Shown here in pieces: positions 1-7,227 of a stretch of DNA of 11,694 nucleotides. Source of the DNA: UBA7328 sp002471345 (GTDB lineage Bacteria; Bacteroidota; Bacteroidia; Chitinophagales; Saprospiraceae); contig CAXGOB010000110.1 in assembly GCA_964011275.1 (NCBI GenBank), positions 1 through 11,694 on the forward strand. The letters are read 5' to 3'. The translations under genes were made by a program, and so were the position numbers. Positions within the stretch are counted from its first letter, which is position 1, and the number at the start of each line of letters is the position of its first letter. A model generated the notes under the pieces. It was not told the origin of the DNA. It made no database searches and saw nothing but the letters and a program-made list of their open reading frames with translations.

Positions 1-98
1 TTTAAATTTAATTCATTTTTAAACTGTCTTATTTTTACGCAAGGCTACAATTTGATCAGATAAATGGATTCTTTTACATGACTTAAATTGAAAAATTA

Positions 99-2330
99 TT
101 ACGTTGCTGTTCCATCTAAAAGAATGGCCAATTCTTTTCCATAATCTATAAATGCAATGGTTTCATCTGTTCTTGCCAACTTGATTTTATCAAAAATGAC
201 TAATCCTTCTCCATTACTTTCTAAATGATAAATCTGATGATTTTCGAAAAATCTGATGATTTCATCTGTAAAAAATGATCGTATTTCAGACTCGTTATTA
301 CCCATAATTAGAAATTTCTTTGAAAAATTTGGATACATCTCAAAATCAATATCCTTATAGCCTGTAAATGCCATAACTCGATCAAATATTTTTTCAAATA
401 CTCCTTCTTTTTCCATTGTGAAAATAGGTATTCTTTTATTCAGTTTTAAGACCATTAGAGTCGTATTAAACGATTCAGCTGAGAATGCTGCACCTTCGTT
501 GAAGGTTACATCCGCAATTTCCCAAGACACATTCAAATTTTTAAATGTTCCTTTGAGGCAATTTGATTTGCGTTCGATTGGTCTAATTTCAAAAAAGTGA
601 AACTTCTTAAGATATATAGTATCCCAATCTACTTTATTAGTGTATTGGTAATCATTTTCATTTGCTAAATTTTGTAATCGAGATTGACGAGGCGATAATT
701 TAGGTGCAGAACTGTTCAAAGAAATTTTTAAAGCTCTATTATGAGTAGATGATGAAACATGAGAATCCAATCCTTTTATTATGACCTCACCACCCGTATC
801 TTTTTGCATTATTAAGTAATCCACTAGGTAGTCCATATAAGTCATGCCCACCAATCTTGTTTCTGATAGATCAATTTTTACATCTGCCCCAGAAGGAATC
901 TGGGCTACTAGTTTATCGATTTTTAGGATGCCCAAAAAGTTAGCAATCCCTTTAATTTTTAAATCGTAACTGCCATCCGATTTAGAAATCAAATTTGTAC
1001 CGGAATTATAAACCATATTAAAAAATCTAGGTATGGACACCTTCGCTAATAGCATGTGACTGATCATTGCCAGTAGTAACCCACCAAGTAAGCCAATTAG
1101 TAAATTAGTATAAAGGGTTAAAACCATAGTACCAGTAAAAAATATTAATTGCTCTATTCCTTGATTATATACTTGTTTGAATACTGCAGGAGAAGCCAAT
1201 TTAAATCCAGTGTAAACGAGTAGAATAGCAAATGCACAAAGTGGTACTTGCCTCATTATTGGACTCAATACCACAATGAAAAGTAACAACAAGAGCCCTT
1301 GATACATATTAGACCACTTTGTTTTCGCCCCATTATGGATATTGACCGTACTTCGAATGATGACAGCAATAATTGGTAAACCTCCTATCAAACCAGCTAC
1401 CATAGTACTCAATCCAATACCTGTCAAATCCTTATTCAAATCTGTCTTTCGCTTATAAGGGTCAATTTTGTCAACTGCTTTAGCAATGGCTAATGATTCA
1501 ATACTTGTGATAATCAAAATAGATAATACAGTTGTCCAGAATTCAATGGTGTTAATTTTACCAAAATTTGGATGCATTATCGAATCCATAATATTATCTG
1601 GAATATCTAGGAGAAGACTAGGCCCTACTTCATATGCCTTTCCTAAGAATGAAAGGGTATGTTCGTCAAAGAAATTGAAAACATAAACAAATGGAATGGA
1701 AAGGGCAATGACCCACATTGGAGGAGGCAAAATATGGAAAAACCGATTACTTATTTTGGAGTGAAACAATAATAAGAGCAATCCTGCTAAAGCAATTATT
1801 ACTACGAAAGGATTGGCTTGAGGTAAGTATAGTATAGCATCAATGAGGTTTTGGATAATGCTCGGACTATCAGAATAGGTACCCATGGCAACATGGATTT
1901 GTTTCGCAAAAATGATAATACCGATGGCTGCCAGAATACCATGAATCACCGAAGAATGGAAGATGTCCGCTAATCGACCCAATTTTAATATTCCCAATAA
2001 TACTTGAATAGCACCAGAAACAACTACAGCTGCCAACACATAATTAAATGCTTGTCCTGAGCCATCATCTAATATTGCGATACCCAAAAGTATGACTGCA
2101 ATCACTCCTTTAGCTGGACCATTAACTGAAATATGTCCACCTCGGTATAATGTGGTAACCACACCACCTACAATAGCTGATAAAATCCCAGACATAGCAG
2201 GTGCACCAGCTGCCAGTGCTATACCCAAAGACAATGGCAATGCAATTAATGCAACACTGATACCTGCAATTAAATCACTTTGCCAGTTTTCAACCAGTCC
2301 CTGAAAACCCTTTTTTGGTGTAATTTCCAT
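99..2330 (-). CDS. SulP-family inorganic anion transporter with STAS domain and extra C-terminal domain
   Basis: Inner-membrane secondary transporter of the SulP/SLC26 family, which moves sulfate, bicarbonate or related anions; the substrate cannot be decided here. Residues about 15-430 are a run of hydrophobic helices, starting with the family hallmark around residues 29-45 (ALPLSLGIALAAGAPA). The SIESLAIAKAVDKIDPYKRK block (276-295) and GLIGGLPIIAVIIRSTVN (313-330), followed by a GAKTK motif, are also typical. A cytosolic STAS-like domain follows at about 452-535, with IDLSETRLVG near 486-495. Residues about 540-743 form an additional soluble region, making the protein well longer than the usual 500-600 residues. 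The start ATG is the first in frame. The gene is divergent from miaB and has no visible operon partner in the window. Family call is firm; substrate and the function of the C-terminal part are open. Confidence 0.93.
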   Translation of the reverse strand: MEITPKKGFQGLVENWQSDLIAGISVALIALPLSLGIALAAGAPAMSGILSAIVGGVVTTLYRGGHISVNGPAKGVIAVILLGIAILDDGSGQAFNYVLAAVVVSGAIQVLLGILKLGRLADIFHSSVIHGILAAIGIIIFAKQIHVAMGTYSDSPSIIQNLIDAILYLPQANPFVVIIALAGLLLLLFHSKISNRFFHILPPPMWVIALSIPFVYVFNFFDEHTLSFLGKAYEVGPSLLLDIPDNIMDSIMHPNFGKINTIEFWTTVLSILIITSIESLAIAKAVDKIDPYKRKTDLNKDLTGIGLSTMVAGLIGGLPIIAVIIRSTVNIHNGAKTKWSNMYQGLLLLLFIVVLSPIMRQVPLCAFAILLVYTGFKLASPAVFKQVYNQGIEQLIFFTGTMVLTLYTNLLIGLLGGLLLAMISHMLLAKVSIPRFFNMVYNSGTNLISKSDGSYDLKIKGIANFLGILKIDKLVAQIPSGADVKIDLSETRLVGMTYMDYLVDYLIMQKDTGGEVIIKGLDSHVSSSTHNRALKISLNSSAPKLSPRQSRLQNLANENDYQYTNKVDWDTIYLKKFHFFEIRPIERKSNCLKGTFKNLNVSWEIADVTFNEGAAFSAESFNTTLMVLKLNKRIPIFTMEKEGVFEKIFDRVMAFTGYKDIDFEMYPNFSKKFLIMGNNESEIRSFFTDEIIRFFENHQIYHLESNGEGLVIFDKIKLARTDETIAFIDYGKELAILLDGTAT

Positions 2331-2416
2331 TGATTTGTCTTCTCTTATTCTTTAATATCTCGATTGAGATTCAACATACGGAAAAAGGTAGATAATCAAA
2401 ATTAAATTGTTGGTGA

Positions 2417-2563
2417 AAGCCATGCAAGTATAGGTCTTTGTATGGAGCAGATCAGAAAATGACAGATTGGGAAGCTGTAACTCAAAAGATAGAAGAAAAT
2501 GGTATAGAGTTTAAAGTACAGTCAGTCCCTCCTTTTTATTTTCGACTTATGGATATTATTTAA
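2417..2563 (+). pseudogene. Possible remnant of a VOC/glyoxalase-family gene (C-terminal part)
   Basis: A short open stretch, with an ATG at 2459 and a TAA at 2561-2563, encodes MTDWEAVTQKIEENGIEFKV and a short tail. Upstream the frame stays open only back to 2417, reading YGADQK just before that Met. This resembles the late part of VOC (vicinal oxygen chelate) proteins, where a pattern like HFG...DWEAL...L...GIEF.IEP precedes the final metal-binding strand. The expected continuation (GEQ.TMFF.DP.GN.LEFK) is missing, and I could not find it in the other plus-strand frames. The likely reading is a truncated, decayed gene; a small real peptide or chance similarity cannot be excluded. The resemblance is from memory of the family, not a search. 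Confidence 0.35.
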
Positions 2564-2598
2564 CACAATGTGCAAATGTGCCTTCTCTGTAGTATGAC

Positions 2599-2611
2599 TG
2601 ACATTCTGTCA
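2599..2611. promoter_or_regulatory. Perfect TGACA-N3-TGTCA dyad, candidate operator upstream of miaB
   Basis: The sequence TGACATTCTGTCA is a perfect 5-base inverted repeat with a 3-base centre. It sits about 105 bases upstream of the miaB ATG. It ends 20 bases before a TAnnTTTG element, so it covers the place where a -33 element would lie. That position fits a repressor or activator site. The binding protein is unknown. Confidence 0.4.
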
Positions 2612-2631
2612 CATACCACTTATTTATTTCT

Positions 2632-2639
2632 TATTTTTG
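2632..2639 (+). promoter_or_regulatory. Candidate Bacteroidota -7 promoter element for the miaB operon
   Basis: TATTTTTG matches the Bacteroidota primary-sigma -7 consensus TAnnTTTG exactly. No clear TTTG stands about 19 bases upstream; the TGACA/TGTCA dyad occupies that position instead. Transcription would start near 2645, giving a leader of about 70 bases before the ATG at 2717. In AT-rich DNA this 8-mer can occur by chance, so the call rests mainly on its position. Confidence 0.35.
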
Positions 2640-2716
2640 TTATCCTTTTTTGTAATGGGTCATTGAAACATTTAACTGTTGATCATTGACCTAGAGATGA
2701 AAAATTGATCGCAAAT

Positions 2717-4159
2717 ATGTACAATGATAATCCTACACTAGAAGGTGTAAAATTAGATCTCGATACTGGCCGTCATAATACCCCACTTGGTGAAGAACGT
2801 CAGGGAGAAATCCTGGAAATGGTTAACTCTGATGCTCAAAAGAAGTTCTACATTGAGAGTTATGGCTGTGCTATGAATTTTAGTGATTCAGAGATTGTTG
2901 CCTCTATTTTATCCTCAGAAGGTTATAGCTCTACCAAAGTGATGGAAGAGTCAGATCTAATACTTGTTAACACATGTAGTATTAGGGAGAAAGCAGAATA
3001 CAATGTTAGGCAGCGTCTTAGAATTTTTGAAAAAAATAAGAAAAAAGGAGCTCTAGTTGGTGTTTTGGGATGTATGGCCGAGCGATTGAAAAAGAAGTTT
3101 TTAGAGGAGGAAAGATTGGTAGACATGGTTGTAGGACCTGATGCTTACAGAGATTTACCTAACCTTATCAGTGGTGCTGAAGAAGGAGAAAAAGGTGTAA
3201 ATGTCTTTTTGAGCAAAGAGGAAACATATGCTGATATTGCTCCTATGCGATTAGATACTAATGGCATTTCTGGATTCATAAGTATTATGAGAGGATGCGA
3301 CAACATGTGCTCCTTCTGTGTGGTGCCTTTTACTAGAGGAAGAGAACGAAGTAGAAATGCGTTTACAGTAGTTGCCGAAGCAAGAGACATGGTAGATCAA
3401 GGATATAAAGAGGTGACTCTTCTTGGTCAAAATGTGGATTCATATAAATGGGAGAATCCAGAAAATGGAGAGAAAGTGTCATTTGCTCAGTTACTTGTAA
3501 TGGTCGCAGAGGTTAGTCCTCTACTTAGAGTAAGATTCTCAACTTCACATCCTAAGGATATCACTGATGATGTGCTTTATGCTATTAGAGATCATCACAA
3601 TATCTGCAATTACATACATCTCCCAGTACAATCAGGAAATAGTAGAATACTCGATCTGATGAATCGAACTTATGATAGAGAATGGTATATGGGAAAAGTA
3701 GATCGCATATATGAGGTTATTCCGGATTGCGCTATAAGTACAGATATAATTACTGGATTTTGTACTGAGACAGAAGAAGAACATAAGGATACTTTGAGCA
3801 TAGTCGAATATTCCAATTATTCGATGATATATTCTTTTTTTTATTCTGAGAGGCCAGGAACTTTAGCAGCGAAAAAATACGAAGATGATATTCTATTAGA
3901 AATAAAAAAGAAGCGGTTAAGTGAAGTCATAGAAGTATATAGTAAAGTAGCATTTGAAGTAAACCAGAAAGATATAGGTCAGACTTTTGAAGTTCTAGTA
4001 GAAGGAATTTCTAAAAAATCGGATCAAGAACTTAAAGGAAGAAATAGTCAGAATAAGATGATCATTTTTCCAAAGAAGGGTGGTGTAGCGGCAGGTGATT
4101 ATGTAAATGTAAAGGTAACTGAAGCGAGCAGGGCTACTTTGAGAGGTATTTGCCTTTAA
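2717..4159 (+). CDS. miaB: MiaB, tRNA-2-methylthio-N6-dimethylallyladenosine synthase
   Basis: Radical-SAM methylthiotransferase that converts i6A37 to ms2i6A37 in tRNAs reading codons starting with U, a cytosolic reaction that supports decoding accuracy. Numbered from the chosen ATG (480 residues), the N-terminal MTTase domain carries the cluster cysteines C51 (ESYGCAMNFSDSE), C87 (LVNTCSIREKAE) and C119 (LGCMAERL). The radical-SAM cluster CDNMCSFC has C194, C198 and C201, followed by VVPFTRGRERSR. A TRAM RNA-binding domain fills about 418-480. The long N-terminal lead before KKFYIESYG is usual in this phylum. A TTG at 2705 is in frame and would add four residues, but the ATG is preferred; no strong Shine-Dalgarno is seen. 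It is the first gene of the operon, 18 bases before the sigma-54 activator. All catalytic cysteines are present, so the enzyme should be active. Confidence 0.96.
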   Translation: MYNDNPTLEGVKLDLDTGRHNTPLGEERQGEILEMVNSDAQKKFYIESYGCAMNFSDSEIVASILSSEGYSSTKVMEESDLILVNTCSIREKAEYNVRQRLRIFEKNKKKGALVGVLGCMAERLKKKFLEEERLVDMVVGPDAYRDLPNLISGAEEGEKGVNVFLSKEETYADIAPMRLDTNGISGFISIMRGCDNMCSFCVVPFTRGRERSRNAFTVVAEARDMVDQGYKEVTLLGQNVDSYKWENPENGEKVSFAQLLVMVAEVSPLLRVRFSTSHPKDITDDVLYAIRDHHNICNYIHLPVQSGNSRILDLMNRTYDREWYMGKVDRIYEVIPDCAISTDIITGFCTETEEEHKDTLSIVEYSNYSMIYSFFYSERPGTLAAKKYEDDILLEIKKKRLSEVIEVYSKVAFEVNQKDIGQTFEVLVEGISKKSDQELKGRNSQNKMIIFPKKGGVAAGDYVNVKVTEASRATLRGICL

Positions 4160-4177
4160 ATCTTAAGTCTTAGAAAA

Positions 4178-5461
4178 ATGAATTTACAAACCATAAAAAA
4201 TAGATTTGCAATCATAGGTCGTTCTGAGAAATTGGATAGGGCCTTGAGTACTGCTGTAAGGGTGGCAAATACAGATCTAACGGTTTTGATTACGGGACAG
4301 AGTGGAGTAGGAAAAGAAGTGTTTTCTAAAATTATCCATAACCTATCAGCTCGAAAACATAATGATTTTATTGCAATAAATACTGGAGCTATTCCGGAAG
4401 GAACTATCAATTCAGAACTTTTTGGACATGAAAAAGGAGCATTTACAGGGGCAACAAGTGAACGTAAGGGGTATTTTGAAACAGTTAATGGCGGAACAAT
4501 ATTCCTAGATGAAATAGGTGAAATGCCTTTAGATACTCAGGCTTATTTATTGAGAGTCTTAGAATCAGGAGAGTATATCAGAGTAGGGTCATCTAAAGTG
4601 TTAAAAACCGATGTAAGAATAATTGCTGCAACCAATGTAGATTTAGAAAAAAAGATCAGAGCGGGCAAATTCAGAGAGGATCTTTATTATAGATTAAATA
4701 CTGTTCCTATCAACGTTCCATCATTGGCAGAGCGAAGAGAGGATATATATATGCTTTTCAGAAAATTTGCTGTAGATTTTTCTGAAAAGTATAATTCTCA
4801 AGCTATTCAGTTGGATCAGGGCGCAAGACGACTACTTGAGCACTATAGATGGCCAGGAAATGTAAGAGAGTTGAAAAACATAGTTGAACAACTTTCTATT
4901 CTTTTAGAAGATAAGTTGCTCTCAGAAGAAGATGTTTTGGATGTCATTCCAAAATTGAAACAGACCAATCTGCCCAGTAAAATAGATGAGGAGAGTCGAG
5001 ATAATTTTCAAGAAAGAGAATTGCTATATAAGGTCCTTTTTGACATGAAGAACGACCTGAATGATATGAAGGGACTTATTTATGAATTGGTGAAGCGCAA
5101 TGACCTTAAAATGCCTGAAACAGGCAGCCTGAGACCAATGAGGTTGCCAAGTCATTATGAAGTGAATCAATCTGAGAGTTATTCAGGGATGAGTTCTCCT
5201 GTTGAAGAAAATTATCAGGATAGGAATTTTTCAGATTCAAGTTATCGTGAGGATTACGATCCCAATGCTCCTGTCATTGTAAATAATGATGAGTATCAAG
5301 ACCTTGAAGTGGTGGAGGAAAACCTCTCTCTAGAAGATATGGAAAAGGAATTTATACAAAAAGCACTCAAACGCCACAATGGTAAAAGAAAGGAAGCGGC
5401 ATTAGAACTTGGAATATCTGAAAGAACACTATACAGAAAGATAAATTTCTATGAAATATAG
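4178..5461 (+). CDS. Sigma-54-dependent transcriptional activator (AAA+ and Fis-type HTH, no sensor domain)
   Basis: Bacterial enhancer-binding protein that uses ATP hydrolysis to open promoters bound by RNA polymerase with sigma-54 (RpoN). The AAA+ domain begins almost at the N-terminus: Walker A GQSGVGKE (40-47), the sigma-54-contacting loop GAFTGA (87-92), Walker B GGTIFLDEIGEM (105-116), arginine-finger region REDLYYRLN (166-174) and WPGNVREL (225-232). A Fis-type helix-turn-helix lies at about 386-422. There is no receiver, GAF or PAS domain before the AAA+ module, so control may be through expression level, a partner protein or the linker. The linker (about 265-385) is unusually long, with a likely short coiled coil near 280-310 and an acidic, Ser/Tyr-rich stretch after it. 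The 3' end overlaps lptE by 11 bases. The function class is firm; targets and signal are unknown. Confidence 0.94.
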   Translation: MNLQTIKNRFAIIGRSEKLDRALSTAVRVANTDLTVLITGQSGVGKEVFSKIIHNLSARKHNDFIAINTGAIPEGTINSELFGHEKGAFTGATSERKGYFETVNGGTIFLDEIGEMPLDTQAYLLRVLESGEYIRVGSSKVLKTDVRIIAATNVDLEKKIRAGKFREDLYYRLNTVPINVPSLAERREDIYMLFRKFAVDFSEKYNSQAIQLDQGARRLLEHYRWPGNVRELKNIVEQLSILLEDKLLSEEDVLDVIPKLKQTNLPSKIDEESRDNFQERELLYKVLFDMKNDLNDMKGLIYELVKRNDLKMPETGSLRPMRLPSHYEVNQSESYSGMSSPVEENYQDRNFSDSSYREDYDPNAPVIVNNDEYQDLEVVEENLSLEDMEKEFIQKALKRHNGKRKEAALELGISERTLYRKINFYEI

Positions 5462-5954
5462 GCTAAGTGTCATATTGATTCTGAGTATAATGATGTCATC
5501 CTGTTATACTTTTAAAGGGACAAGTATTTCTTCAGATGTCACTACTTTTTATATAGGGAATTTCAGAAATAATGCTGCAAATGCTCCAGCAGAAATAGGT
5601 CAGTTGTTTTCTGATAGACTAAGAGATAAAGTATTGAGAGAATCGAGATTGGCCTATACTGAAACTGATATGAGTATTGAATTTGATGGTGCTGTGTCGG
5701 GGTATACTGTTTCATCAGTAGCACCTTCTAGCAGTGATGGACAGGTTGGGTCTTCATTGAACAGGTTGCAAATCAATGTGAATGTGGATTATATTAATCA
5801 TATTGACGAAGAAGAATCATTTACACAATCGTTTTCATTTTTTCAAGATTTTGAAAGCAGTCAAAATTTATCTGATGTGCAAGATGCATTGATAGACGAT
5901 ATTTTTGAACAGATCACAGAAGACATTTTCAATAGAGCATTTTCTAATTGGTAA
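5451..5954 (+). CDS. lptE: LptE-family outer-membrane LPS-assembly lipoprotein
   Basis: Probable partner of LptD in the outer-membrane translocon that inserts lipopolysaccharide. The protein is 167 residues long. It starts with a lipoprotein signal peptide (MKYRLSVILILSIMMSSC), and Cys18 is the likely lipidated residue; the lipobox (MSSC) is slightly off consensus. The mature part opens with YTFKGTSIS and the segment FYIGNFRNNAANAPAEIGQL. It continues with paired beta-rich stretches such as SIEFDGAVSGYTV and RLQINVNVDYIN, as seen in Bacteroidota LptE-like proteins. The start ATG lies inside the last codons of the sigma-54 activator (11-base overlap). The stop TAA shares one base with the next ATG. 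This packing implies translational coupling. Sequence divergence from proteobacterial LptE is large, so the name rests on the signal peptide, size and operon position together. Confidence 0.85.
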   Translation: MKYRLSVILILSIMMSSCYTFKGTSISSDVTTFYIGNFRNNAANAPAEIGQLFSDRLRDKVLRESRLAYTETDMSIEFDGAVSGYTVSSVAPSSSDGQVGSSLNRLQINVNVDYINHIDEEESFTQSFSFFQDFESSQNLSDVQDALIDDIFEQITEDIFNRAFSNW

Positions 5955-6802
5955 TGAAAGACACTAATATCATACAAGAGATTTTTGAAAACCCAGCTCT
6001 CATTGAAAAGTTGAGCATGGACAAAATTGACAGTTGGATATTGGATGCTCCTTATGTTCAGTACCTTCATTTATTAAAAGCCTTGAAATTGAAATCTTTA
6101 GGAATCGAAGACCTCAAGGCTTATCACAAGGCAGCGACGGTAGTAACGGATCGGATAAGAATGAATGAATTGTTAGATGGAATTGAGAAGAGTAGAGATG
6201 AGAAAATAGAAGTGAAAGAGAAGTTGGAATCAAAAGAGTTAAAGGAGTCAACACCCAAACGGAATAAGACTAAAGAAGCCTTACAGAATATAAGCAAAGG
6301 ATTAGCACCCGAAGGTCCAGAAATTGAAAATCCTAACATAGTAAATCTTGAACAGGAAGACTCTTCTACTGTGAAACCTGATAATAAAAAGGAAGAAGTA
6401 AAGTCTTCAGAAGATTGGGACGAATCCATTACCTCTTATACATCAGATTCTTTTGTAAAAAAGAATGAAGGGTCTTTAGCAAAAAATAAGGAGATTAAAA
6501 AGGATAAGAATAATGATGAAGATTCTAATTCTGAAAAATCATCATTCAAAAGTAGAAGTGAATTATCAGAATTCTCAGAGTGGCTTTTAGTTTTGGATGG
6601 CAGAAATGACGACATAGATGAAGACCAAGTAGGCCAAAGTGTGTTTATAGAAGGGGCGGCCATAAGTGAAACTTTAGCAAAACTTATGGTAAAACAGGGC
6701 CATATCCTTAAGGCCATAGAGATGTATGAAAAACTGAGTTTGATTAATCCTGAAAAAAGTGCGTACTTTGCGGCGCTTATAGAAAAACTGAAGAAGCAAT
6801 GA
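5954..6802 (+). CDS. Conserved-context hypothetical protein with charged middle and C-terminal TPR-like helices
   Basis: Not recognised as a named family. The 282-residue product has no signal peptide or membrane segment, so it is probably cytosolic. Residues 1-75 look helical (FENPALIEKLSMDKIDSWIL and on). Residues about 76-205 are strongly charged, Lys/Glu/Ser-rich and probably disordered. Residues about 206-282 regain order, with SEFSEWLLVLDG and then one TPR-like helix pair (ETLAKLMVKQGHILKAIEMY, then KLSLINPEKSAYFAALIEKL). The start is set at the ATG that overlaps the lptE stop (TAATG); an in-frame TTG at 5948 would add only two residues. The 3' end overlaps secG as ATGA. The place between lptE and secG is a familiar arrangement in Bacteroidota, which suggests a role in envelope or export functions as an adaptor, but that is inference. 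Confidence 0.85.
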   Translation: MKDTNIIQEIFENPALIEKLSMDKIDSWILDAPYVQYLHLLKALKLKSLGIEDLKAYHKAATVVTDRIRMNELLDGIEKSRDEKIEVKEKLESKELKESTPKRNKTKEALQNISKGLAPEGPEIENPNIVNLEQEDSSTVKPDNKKEEVKSSEDWDESITSYTSDSFVKKNEGSLAKNKEIKKDKNNDEDSNSEKSSFKSRSELSEFSEWLLVLDGRNDDIDEDQVGQSVFIEGAAISETLAKLMVKQGHILKAIEMYEKLSLINPEKSAYFAALIEKLKKQ

Positions 6803-7068
6803 TTACATTATTAACCATTTTGATTGCCCTAGTCTGTATCCTTTTGATGCTTGTAGTTTTGATTCAGAATCCTAAAGGAGGTGGAGTAGATTCTACATTT
6901 GGAGGATCAGGAGCTAATCAAATGTTTGGAGCTGCCAAGTCTACTGATTTAATAGAAAAAATCACTTGGGGCCTTGCCATCATGCTTTTTGCCCTTTGTA
7001 TTATAACAGCTATTATGGTGAATGGTGGTGGTGCAGTAGCTGGTGAGATACCTCTTCAATCTCAATAG
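6799..7068 (+). CDS. secG: Preprotein translocase subunit SecG
   Basis: Small inner-membrane subunit that assists SecYE/SecA in protein export. The 89-residue product has two hydrophobic helices, about 3-22 and 55-74. They are joined by the hallmark loop LVVLIQNPKGGG (18-29) and a Gly/Ser-rich stretch, FGGSGANQMFGAAKSTD (34-50), ending in the family's conserved turn before the second helix. Length is in the normal range for Bacteroidota SecG. The start ATG overlaps the stop of the preceding gene by four bases (ATGA), so translation is probably coupled. It is the last gene of the operon. The following 159 bases lack a convincing strong terminator. Confidence 0.94.
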   Translation: MITLLTILIALVCILLMLVVLIQNPKGGGVDSTFGGSGANQMFGAAKSTDLIEKITWGLAIMLFALCIITAIMVNGGGAVAGEIPLQSQ

Positions 7069-7127
7069 TTTGTTAACTCTCCTACATTAGATTCTGTTCG
7101 CATTCTTGAAAGCTTAGTAAGGTTGAT

Positions 7128-7151
7128 CTAATTGTATGCATAACATATTAG
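7128..7151 (+). terminator. Weak AT-rich hairpin after secG, possible terminator
   Basis: CTAAT (7128-7132) pairs with ATTAG (7147-7151), and TGT (7133-7135) pairs with ACA (7143-7145) with a one-base bulge, leaving a 7-base loop. It lies 60 bases after the secG stop and 77 bases before comEC. The stem is AT-rich and no clean T-run follows, so transcription may read through. The rest of the 159-base gap shows no gene. Confidence 0.2.
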
Positions 7152-7227
7152 TCAATAATTTATGTGTTTCTAATAATTGATTGTTGTTGAAAGTAATATT
7201 AACTTATAACTCTAAACCGACCGAATC

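Noticed and set aside
1468..1686. Plus-strand open frame antisense to the SulP gene (also at 418-600 and 2092-2304).
   Set aside because: These are antisense frames of a clear transporter gene with no recognisable product or start signal.
2371..2400. Minus-strand TTTG-N18-TATGTTGA as a promoter for the SulP gene.
   Set aside because: The -7 part differs from TAnnTTTG at key positions and the spacer is one base short of the usual 19; not strong enough to list.
2412..2425. GG-N10-GC spacing (GGTGAAAGCCATGC) that could be a sigma-54 -24/-12 promoter upstream of miaB.
   Set aside because: Only the GG and GC positions match; the TGGCAC and TTGC contexts are poor, it lies about 290 bases from miaB and overlaps the start of the VOC-like fragment.
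2567..2581. Tandem AATGTGC AATGTGC repeats one base apart.
   Set aside because: Two 7-base copies in AT-rich DNA can occur by chance and no regulator is known to me for them.
2649..2681. Second plus-strand promoter candidate TTTG-N20-TAACTGTTG before miaB.
   Set aside because: The -7 part matches only four of six fixed positions; the element at 2632-2639 is a better match.
6124..6717. Two minus-strand open frames opposite the charged hypothetical gene.
   Set aside because: Ser/Phe-rich translations are the mirror of the Lys/Glu-rich coding strand, with no family resemblance.
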